DNA of 64,000 nucleotides, taken from the NCBI RefSeq assembly GCF_000170755.1, contig NZ_ABCK01000008.1, positions 62,001-126,000 of the forward strand, given 5' to 3'. This stretch comes from Lentisphaera araneosa HTCC2155 (GTDB lineage Bacteria > Verrucomicrobiota > Lentisphaeria > Lentisphaerales > Lentisphaeraceae). A program made the translations under genes and the position numbers. This document shows, piece after piece, positions 44,401-56,400 of the stretch; position 1 is the stretch's first letter, and each line of letters begins with the position of its first letter. Under the pieces are notes generated by a model. The model had not been told where the DNA came from, searched no databases, and was given only the letters and a program-made list of their open reading frames with translations.

Positions 44401-47400
44401 GAAACTGTTATCTTGACAAACGCTAATCTTGTCGCAGAAGATGAGAGTTCAGCAGCAGTAGTTAGCGAACTAGAAAATTTGACACTTGCAGCTAGTTCTG
44501 ACAATAATATCGATGCAACAGGCTTGAAAGAATTAACTCTTGGTGAGAGTTCAAATACTGAAATTATTACGGATAGTTTAGAGACTATCGTAATGGGCAA
44601 TAACTCAAGTGTTACGATTACCGATAAAAATGATACGCTTACAACAGTAGTTGGTAGTACTGGCAACGACTCAATTGACCTCACAGGTAATACTGAGCTT
44701 ACTATCGATTTAGGTTCTGGTAATGATATTATTCGTGTCGATAACGAAGCCGACAACGATCTTGATAATGATGGTATTAAAGATGCCGAAGACGCGGATA
44801 TGGACGGAGACGGCATTGATGATGATGGTCTAGATAAGTTTGGAGATGTGATCACAGATATTGATGATAATCCAGTTGGAGCAGATGCAGATGTTGGAAA
44901 TGGCCTTGTTGATTACAGTGTTCAATATACAGGTGTACTGCGTGGTGGAGATGGTGAAGATACACTCATCGTTGATGATGCAGGTTCACAGTTAAACTTT
45001 GATCATACAAATTTTGAAGTTTTTGGTTTATTTGGCACGTCTGAAGATGGTTTCCGTTTTGATAATCTCGATAGCGTTGTAAAAATTTTTGGTTCAGATG
45101 ATGATTTCGAGACCTTTATTCTCAATGACAATTATAATGGGGTGTTAGAGGGTATTGATAAAGTTATTTTTGAAGGTAACGAAAGAACATACACGATTGA
45201 TCAGGATGAGGCTTTACTCGAAGTAGAAGGTATTGACGGCCGTTTTGGTCTTGAAGATGATTTAACTCTTCGCAACAACTTTGGTAATGACGATACAAAT
45301 ACTGAAGAGATTGATAATTGGGGCGAAGTTTCAAATATTGAGTTTGTGAGTTTACTTGGTGAAGAAAACTACCTTGTTCACGATGCCGATATGGAGTACT
45401 TAGCGGGTACAGGTTCAAATGAAGTAACCTTAAAATATGAATATGTGGGTGTTATCAAAGACATTGCGACCCTTAACCTAGAAACAAGTGGTTCGTTACT
45501 CAGAACTTGGGGTGGAGCCATTTCGGAAATTAATGCTACTTCAGCTGATGATGAAACAGTTGGTTTGTATGACGCTTCTGCCTTAGGTGATTCTGGAATG
45601 TCTATTAAGATGACGAACATGGAAAACCTTTACATTGAAGGTGCTTTCTTTATTGAAAATGATTCTTTCCTAACAAACATCGATAGCTTTAGCAATGGTT
45701 ATGAGTTTGGTTTGTCAGATGTTTATGATTATGCAGATTACGATTTCTTTGTAGGGGAAAAGTCGGGTATTACTCTTCTCAATGAGTATATTGGGCGAGC
45801 AGGTACATTAGGCTCATTGCACTTAGCTAATGATTCAACACTTAATATTGTAGAAAATATTAACATTACAGAGATTACAGGTAATGGTGCTAATGCGAGT
45901 GATTCATCGACTTTTACTGGTGTGACATTATTAAATGATCATGAAAACTACAGAGACGATGTAATCTTTACAGAAATCAATAATCTAGATGTTCTTGCTT
46001 TTAGTGAAGTTCTTTTACCAAAATTTGTTTATAACTTTGACTCTAATGAAGCTGAAACTGTAATCAATAAAGAAATTTTAGACACCGATGCTTATATAGC
46101 TGCACTTGTATTTGAAGGTGCAAATTTAGATGAAACGGATCCACGTTATTTTGATAATGTCCTTTATGAAGAAAGCTTAGAAGATATGGTTCAGTCAGTG
46201 TTGGATGCGAATTTCGGCCTTTACAATGCTGCGGATAAACCCTTGCACGTCAACCGTGATGACTTTGCTTCTGATGAAGACTACTTCTCTGCATTGGCTG
46301 TTCAGTATGGAAATGGAATAGGAATAGATGATCCTGCAAGTACTGCGATGACTGCTGAGCAATACTGGGATGCTGTAGATGCGGATCCAAGCTTGACAGA
46401 AGATTATAATACGGTTCTTGATTCAGCTAGTACTGATTATATCGATTACGACTTATACCTTGATGATATGGAAGATGAGGTGACTAATGCCGGTGGTACA
46501 CTTCCAGCTTATGAAGATTATATTGATCCCGATGCCTACATTGAAGCCTTACAAGATGCTATTTTAGATAAGTTTGGCGTGGCTACAGATAATCTCTACC
46601 TCAAATCCGCTTCTGACCTAGGTTTAGATTTAAGTATTGAAGCAGACCAGGATGCTTATATTGCAGAACTTGAAAATGATTTGTTAAATTACGGTACGCG
46701 TCACGTTTTCAAGCACGATGGTTCACTAGAATTTATTCATGGTGATAACCACAATGACTTTGTCATGATTGATTATGGAGATGCCGCAATCGCCATCAAT
46801 GAAATTGATCTCATGAATAATGAGTTTGATCCGGGCTATCCAGAAAATGACCGTTTAGTATTAAAGTCTGGTGGTCTGGATTCACAAAGTTTAATCAAGA
46901 ATGCTGAGGATATTTATCTCGATATTGAAGGTGAAGTAGATTTTGCTGCTTTTCAACATGACTACAACACTAGTCCAGACGCACTGACTTATGATGGTTT
47001 TAATGAGTGGTCGGTTTATGATGTTGATCCTGCTGATGTTAATGGCATTATTAAGATTGATGGTGGTAAAGGGCTTGAAATTGATGTTTTTGAAAATGGC
47101 TCAGATGTAGATGAATTAGTCAATCTTATCACAGGTGTTCACAATGTGTTCAGTGATGGTATTGATGACTTCTTCTACAATTGGGAACACAATGTAGTTT
47201 TCCAGGTACAAGACTCAGGTATTGGTGAAGGTTTTACCAATGATGGAGATCCAGATAATTATGTTTTTGTAGCCGATGGCAATGTCGTAATCGACATGAA
47301 TGATCCGAATCAGTACTACTTATTTGAAGATATATTTACAGGTGACTTAGAGTACACATTCTATAGCTGGGATGATGGTGTAGACAATGATCATGTCGCT

Positions 47401-50400
47401 AAAGTTTATGGTACTACTAACAACGATACATTCACAATTGGAGAGGATGGCGAAGGTCTAAATGCATCTCTATTTGATGTCGAGCAAATTAACCTTGGGG
47501 CTGGTTCTAGCAATATTCTCTCTTTGCGTGATGCGGCTAATAATGTAGGTAACGACGTTTTTGTAGACTATCAGCTTTCCAACGGTGGTAGTCATCTCGC
47601 AGAAACAGTCAAATTACATTTCAATGAAGCTGGTCAAAACTTATTTGTTGATCTTGGTAATGCTAATAATGTTGTGACAGTTGGCGGAGGTGTTAAGGGT
47701 TTCGCAACTATCACTACTGGTGAAGATGCCGATACATTTAATGTGGGTGCAAATACAAATGGCTTTATCACTATTAATGCTGGCAATGGTAATGATACCG
47801 TTAACGGGCCAGATAAAAACAAAAGCTTTATGGGTGAAGTTAACTTAGAAGCTGGCGACGATACATTTAATGGTGCTGCAATGGATAATGCAGATGTGGA
47901 AATTGATGGCGGTGCTGGCAATGACAGTATCACTGTAGATGACGGACATATTGGTGAGATTCGTGGTGGCTTAGATAATGACACAATTACAGCCGACGAT
48001 TTACACGTAGGTGACATTTACGGTGATGAAGGTAATGATAACATTACAGTAGATGACTTTAACTCAGGTGATCTCTATGGCGGTACGGGTAGCGACTCCT
48101 TCTCTGTAGGTACTTCAAATACAGGAGATATTGATGGTGGCGAAGGTGATGACACTATCGAAATTGGAGCTCTTTTAAATTCTGATGAATTTGGGGTCGC
48201 TGGAGCAACAACAGTAACTGTAGATGGCGGAGTTGGTAACGATACAGTGACCATTAAAGCAGGAGCCAAAAATGTTTCGCTTGAACTTGGTACAGGTAAT
48301 GACTCAGCGGAAATTACAGGTGATTTTGATGGTGTGATTGATGGCGGTGCAGGAGATGACAGCATCAGTTCCACGGGAGATGTAACTGCAGCTGTAAGTC
48401 TAGGTGAAGGTGCGGATAGCTTTACAGCACAAAACCTCAATGGGGATCTTCTTGCAAGTACTGGCGATGATACAATTAATGTTGTCGACACCATTACAGG
48501 AAATGTTTATTTAGGAGCTGACAATGATAGCCTAACAGTGAATGATATGTTTGGTGACATCGAAGCAGAATCGGGTGATGATACAATCTTGATTAAGGGT
48601 GTAGCCAACTCAAATATTGATCTGGGTGTAGGTGCCAATAAATTAGATATTAAAGACATCAGTTCAGGCACGATTGATGCTGGTGGTGATCTGGATACAG
48701 TTACTTTAGTATCTCACACTGGTGACATCGATCTAAGTAATGGAGCCAATGTTCTTAAAGCTGATGCTATTACGGGCGAAATTAATCTTGGTAAAGACGC
48801 CGATACAGTAACTGTAACTAGTATTACAGGCAATGTTGCTTTAGGTGCCGGTGCCAATAAACTTACAGTGGACACGATTACGGGTAACATAAGTGCTGGT
48901 GGCGATGCCGATACAGTAAATGCTGATACTATTACTGGTGCAGTTAATCTTGGCAGTGGTGATAACGTTCTCAATGCCGAAACTGTAACTGGATTAGTAA
49001 GTACAGGGGCAAATGCCGATAAAATTACGATTAATACAAGTGCTGGAGACATTTCTACTGGAGGCGGTGTTGATACAGTAAGTATCGATGGTACTTACAG
49101 TGCAACTGTTGATGGTGGTGCCGCAGGTAAAGATGAAGACGGCAATGATCTCCAAGACTCAATCACTTTCAAAGGTGATATTGATGGTGCTACAGTCACT
49201 GGATTTGAAAAAGTTACTGTCACAACGGATGATATATTTACATTAGAAGGTTCAGATATCCAAGAACTCATTGGTACAAACACTGAAGTTCAAACTGCTA
49301 GCATAACTAATAATTTTGACGCATCTGTTTCAAATATAGAAGAGTTAAATTTAGCTGGAACCGTTAATACTGTAGCTGTAGATAATAAAATAACTAATAT
49401 TACCACTAATGCTGACGTGGCTGGCGATAAGTTAAGCCTGTCAGGATCTTCAAATGGATTAACTGTCGAGACTTTAGTTGGTGATGACAGGATTTACGCA
49501 GGTGAAAAATTCAATGGTCTGATTGATGGCGGTGATGATTTCGATACCGTAGTCCTTACGGATAATTTTGAGAGTGGTAGTATTCAAAATATAGAAAAAG
49601 TACAGTTAGAAGCAGGTGTCCAAGAAGCTCAATTTACGGCAGTTGGAGTTCAAGAAATTGCTGGTAGAGAAGAAACTGAAGGCGAAGGCGAAGACGCTAA
49701 AGAAGTTACGGAGTCCGTTATTATCACAGATGGTGATTTAACGGCAGAGATCGAAGATATTGAAGAACTCACATTAGCGGATGGTTCTGATAATACTCTG
49801 GATATTGATAATGATCTCATTAAAGTGACTTCAGGTACAGGTGATGAAAGCTTAACTCTTGAAGGTACGGCACATACAGGTCTTGAGATTGACCTTGGTT
49901 CTGGTACAGATGAATTATCAGTTGACATTAATAACGCTGACTTGACGACTAAAGGTGTTGACCTCTTAAACATCAGTGCAGGTAATACGGTGACAATTTC
50001 AGATGAAGGAACTATTTCCTCAGTTACTGGTACTGACCTAGATAGCGAAGAACTCGTGATTAGTGGGAATGGCGATTTAGTTATTGATGAACTCGAATCA
50101 ATAACAGTTGGAAATAGTGCCACAATTACCGATGATATAACGGACACTGATTTAGCTGAAATCACTTTAGCTTCAGATATCGATGTAACTGTGATTAATG
50201 CAGGTTCGTTAACTACTATAGCTGGTGATGCAGAAGGAACTGAGTCACTTGCCCTCGAAGGCAATGGTGATATCAACGATCTTAGCAATATTGAAAGTTT
50301 AAGTATCGATACTGCAGCAAACATAGCAGCTGATGATCAGTTAGAGACATTAATCTTAAATGATATTGCAGCTGGTATAACAACTGTAACAAATGCAAGT

Positions 50401-53400
50401 GCTTTAACAACTGTTGTTGGTGGTGCAACTGATGAGGTATTGGAGATTGAAGGCAATACTGCAGATGCTGAGATTACTATAAGCGACCTACATAACCTTA
50501 CAGTTGAAAATAGTGCAACATTAAGTGATAATGACCAGTTGAATTCATTAACAATTGGCCAATCTAGTAATGTTATTGTAGAAAACGCTTCGAACCTTCA
50601 AAATATTTCAGGTAATTCTTTTGGCGATGAATCAGTAACGGTTCAAAGTCATAATGCGGATATTAACGTAGATGAATTGGAAGCATTGACTTTACTCGGC
50701 GGTTTGTACGGTGTAACAAATACGGTTACAGATGTATCGACCATTAGTACGCTAGAGACTTTGACTTTAGGTCGTGATGCTCAAATTACTTTATCTGGAG
50801 CTGCAGCTATTAATGCGATTACTGGTGACAATGGCGTTGGTACAGAATCTGTGATATTGGATACTGAAGTAAGCGATATTGCTGTTTCTGAACTCGAAGA
50901 ACTCACAATTGTAGGTAACGGAACGACCTTACTTACAATAACTGACGAAGAAAATAACAGTAATCTAGAACGTGTTGCTATCAATGCTACAGTTGCCTTA
51001 GCCGCACTGACAATTGATAATGCTGGCGACTTAATGGCGATTGAGGGTGACCTTATGGGTCTCGACGGGCACACGGTGACTCTCTCTGGTAATAATGAGC
51101 AGCAAATTTCTATATCCGATGTTATAGATTTAACTGTTGACTCTGCAGGAGATAGTTCAGATATTTTAGATACAACTGATATTCTTGAAAACTTAACAAT
51201 AGCTGGCGCCGGTGAGTCTGTGACTATAACAGACGCTAATTCACTGAGCCTTGTTACAGGTGCTGGTGGGGCTGAAGAAGTAACTGTGAATGTCGCAGAT
51301 TCAGGTGTTCTCAATGTCGATCAAATTGAAACAGTAAATATCATTGGTAACACCATTACGGAAATTGTAGATGCAAGTGCAGATCTTTTATCAGTAAGCG
51401 GTGACGCATCAGTTCAGTTATTAACAGTTAGCAATAATGCAGTACTCAATACTTCTGGTATTGAAACACTTACAATTACTAATGACGGTTCTATTGTCGA
51501 TGATGGATCTCTGGAAACACTCAATTATGGCGCTGATGGCTTAGACATTAATTTAAGTGGAGCTTCAGCTTTAACTTTAGTAAACGCTTTTGATGGTATA
51601 GAAATTGATCAATTAACTGTAGATGAATCCCTGACAAATGTTGAAGTTCATGACTTAGAGAGGTTAACTCTATCTGAGAATTCAGTGAATAGCATCATTG
51701 CACAAGATGATGATGGACTTGGTGAAACAGCCCTGACAGATATTAATACTACTGGTGCCGGCGATGAAACTTTAACTTTAACAGAAATTGGTGCACTCGT
51801 TTATAACAACTTGGACATTGATCTTGGCGATGGTGAAGATACGCTCAATTTACAAGTGTCAGAATACACGGGTACAGTGAGCGGTGCAGAAACTATTACT
51901 TTCTCAGTTGCAATGACAGCAAATATCTTAAGTGATGCAACGGTGAGTGGTGATATTGGTGGAGTTATTGACCTTAGTACTTGGACTGAAGATGAAAATA
52001 ATGACTATATCGATGGTACAGAGCACATATTTACACGCGGAGATGTAACTCTGACACTTCTCGTCGATCCAAATAGTACGGGAAATAGTTACGATCCATC
52101 TGACCAAACTTACACTTTCTCTGTGGGTACCAGTATAACTATGGATGGTGTGATTACTGGAATGACTGTAGTGGAAGATCAACTCGTTATCAGTGATGGT
52201 CAGAGAATATCTGTAGAAATGCTCGATGGTGACGATATTATCACTGGTGGTGATGGCATTGCGGATTATGTCGATGGCGACGCCGATACGGATCTGGATG
52301 CTGGTGATGGAGAAGGTCCGGAAGTTGGTTCTGATCCTCTTAACTTTGTTCCCATTGTTGCAACAGGTATTGATTTAGGAGCTGGTGATGACAGCCTTGA
52401 GCTCGGTAATGATGTAACTGTGACTATTGCGGGTGGCGCAGGTGAGGATACAATTACACTCGGTGAGAACTACGCAGGTAATATTGATGCAGGTTCAGAA
52501 GATGATATTGTCACACTCGGAACAGGTGTGGTGATCGATCCAGGGGTAAGCGAACTAGACGGTGGTGCTGGTGATAATGATATCCTTATCTCAATAGATG
52601 ACGTATCAGCCTTTGTCGGCGTTGGCTTAGGTATTGAAAACTTTGAAGGCGTTGTTTCTGGTGACACAATTACGATTACATCAACTGACGCAGCCTTTAG
52701 CTTAACAGTTCCAGAAGGTTTTGATAGTATTGGAGAAATTACAGGTACTGGAATTGCTAACGGTGAAGTTATTTTTGAGAGTGGTGATGTCTTCAGTATT
52801 GCTGGTGCAACGGTTGATGAACTCAATCACCTTGTTCTTGCTGAAGGTTCATTTAATCAATTCACCTCCACAAACCTTAAAGAATTAACTATGGGAATCA
52901 ATTCTGAAGCTGAAGTTGAATCCACGGGTTTAGATACAGTAACACTCGCCAATGGTGCGAATATTACATTAGTTGATACTGATTCAGTAGGTCCCAATGA
53001 CATTACCGTCGTAAGTGCGATTGGTGACGAAACTTTAGATCTTACGGGTTTTGATACTGGTGATATTAACTTAGGTGAAGGCGATGATAGCTTGCGTATC
53101 GATAATGCCGCCGATGACGACATCGATGATGATGGTATTCTTGATGGTGTTGACCCTGAGCCTGATGGCGGTATAGGACTAACAGAAACATCAACAGCCT
53201 ATACAGGTGATATTAACGGCGGTATTGGTGTAGATACACTGATTGTTGATCAGTATGCTTCTATTGCAGGAGCTGGAGATTTTGCAACTGGCTTTGCTTT
53301 TAATTACGTTGGTATTGAACGCATCGGTCTCTTTGGTGAAGATCTTTGGGACCATGATAGTGATGGTGATGAAACAACCATTACTTATCTCTTCCAAAAT

Positions 53401-56400
53401 GATGATTCAGTAATTGAGCTCTTTTCGGATGATAATTTCCAAACCATTATTTTTGATGATAACTTTAATGGTTCACTCTCTGGTATTGAGGCGGTAGAGT
53501 ACGAACGAATTCTCGATAGTACTTACACTTTAGATGCTGATACGGATCTTGTTTCTGTGACGGGGCAAGCTGATGGTGTGAATATCGGTTTTGAAGATGA
53601 CTTGACACTTATTAACAACTTTGGTAGTAGGGATGAGATTACAGGTGATATTTCATCTGGTACATTAACTGATATCGAAATACTTACCTTGAACGGGGAT
53701 GTGAATTACATTGCCTTTGACGATCAACTTGAATGGATTTTTGGCAATGGTGCTTCCTATGTAGAGTTTGCCCAGCAATATGTGGGTACAATTCGCGACG
53801 TTGGAACGGTAAAACTTCAAGATGATTCAGTACTGACAACTTGGGGTGGTGGACTCGAACTAATCGAAGGCTCTGATGCCGAAGACGAAACCGTGAGCCT
53901 TTATAATGATCCAAACTTACAGTCAGTGACAGATTCTATTACGATTACTGATTTTGAGAACCTTAATATTGATGGCGATTACGTTATTACTAATGATGAA
54001 TTCCTCACAACGATTGTTGGTATTATGCCAGATCTACGTTTTGATGCTGAATTTACTGCGGGTCAATATGCAGCCAAAGACCTCGACCCACTTGTCGCCC
54101 TTGACAGTAATTTAACCTTAACAAATCAGTATATTGGATCAATTAGCGATATTACGTCACTTGGCTTAGCTGCAAATACAACAAATATCATTACCAATGA
54201 TAATATTGCGACTATTTCTGGCGGTGGTGGCGGTGGTGAATCGGCCATCAGTAAATTGACGCTCCAAAATGAATATGAAGGTTCTTTAAATAACTTTGAG
54301 AACATCAACTTAGGAACAGGTGTTACTGATGGTTCAGGCGATGCTTGGTCTAAAAAGGAAGACAGATTTAATCACGATGACTCGGCTGAGCAGATCAATG
54401 GTGATGAAGGTGTCGATTTCGTTTATATTAACTTTAATGATGATATGACCACAGAAGTGATTGACTTGCGCGGTGAGGGGCAATTTACTGAAGATACCTA
54501 TAATCTAGATGGCTCAGTGGCTACCTTTAATAATAATTATACAGAGGATGTTTTAGTTATTAGTGCCGATAGTGTTTCTCAAACCTCACAAATTAGAAAT
54601 GTTGAGAACCTCTACCTTGGCGAAATGACTCAGGAAGTAAGCCTGGATCCTATTCAACATGACAATGGTACTGACTCAGGGCTCAATGATGCCGATGATG
54701 TTGGTAACGATGGCTTGGTTACAACATTTGCAGATGCTTTAACTGCTAGTTTAGTTGGTGGTGTTATTAGAGATGGTAGTGACCGTGCCGAAGTTGAAGC
54801 TCTAGGGCTCGGTGTGGGTACTTCTCCTGATTATGTATTCATTGCTGGTGGTGAAGGTGTTGAAGTCGATGTGACTAATAATGACCGTTTGTTAAATACG
54901 GACCATTTAACCGCCAACTTAAATGATGGTTTTGATGATATGATCTTTGATGCTGAAACGGGCTTAGTGATGATTCTTCAAGATGCAGGTATTGGTGAGA
55001 ATATTGATCCTAATGGGGATTATAACTTCCAAGCAGATGGTTGGGAAGTGGTTGACTTCGCTAAAGAAGGCGCTGGAGGCGGATCTCTCAGATGGGACGC
55101 TAATGGTGTTATTATTAATGGTGGAGCATCAAGTGAAACAATTAATTTAGGTGGTCAAAATCAGGTAGATGCTTGGAGTAATGACTCTGTGGCAAAAGTC
55201 TTTGGTACAGCAGCTGGAGCAGAGACAATGATTTTTGATAATGATTTGTCAGGTGGTCAGCACGTTGATTTTAATGGCTCAATTTGGGACGTCGAAAACA
55301 TTCAGCTTGATAACGGCTCCGATAATACAGTGTCTTTCCGTGAGATTGATGGTATTTTTGGTGGCATAGTTAACGTTTCTGTCGAAGGTCTTGGTCTTCC
55401 GCAAGACCCAGCGGATGAAATTCTCACATTAAGTACGGTGGAAAACCTAGCTGTCACTTATAATATTGACTTAAGCGGTGGTGTGCCAGCTAACAATGAT
55501 GATGCAGATACACTCGATGTCGGTGGTAACGCCTTGATATTTGGGACTATCACTTTAGGTGGAGGTGATGACATCTTTACTGCTAATGGTGATGGTACGG
55601 TACAAACTAATGATGACATCAATGGCCTCGGTATCGACATTAATGCAGATGAAGGTAATGATACCGTCTTTGTTGGCCAGGGCTACACTGGTACTGCTGA
55701 TGGTGGTACAAGTGCAGATGACTTTGATACGATTATTATTGGTAATGGTGGTGCGCCCACAATTCAAAACTTTGAACGTGTTGAGTTGTTACGCGATACT
55801 GCACTCACCAATTTAACGGCTACAGGTGTCGAAGAAATGGTTGGTACAGCTACAGGTGATGAATCAGTATCTTTTGCTGGAGCAGCTAACGATATGCTTA
55901 TTATTGATATTGAAGCTCTGACATTGGCTACAGGCACAAGTAACAGTCTGACAGTGGATGGTGCTTTGACTACAATTACTGGCCAAGCTGGAAATGAAAG
56001 CCTTGAACTCTTAGGTACGACTAATGAAAACCTTGCAATTGATTTAGCGGGTGGTGCGAATGATTCACTTACTATAGATCTAGGTGTTTTTGAAGGGACA
56101 ATTACAGGAGTTGAAAACCTTGTTGTTGAAGAAGGTTCTTCAATGACCGGAACCATATCTGATGATGTTAGCTCTATTTTATTAAAAGAAGGAGTTAGCT
56201 TTGATGCCAATGCAATATTAGATGGTGCGAATGTAAATATTGATGGTGCGGAGGGTTCGAGTATTGACTTGGAAGGTTGGACTGAGACAGGTACTAATGA
56301 TTATGAGGATGCTGTTGCAGATACCTTTACTTTGGGTGCTAGCACAATCACAGTTGATCCCAATGCAGGTTTAGATATTACATTCTCTGGCGGGACATTG

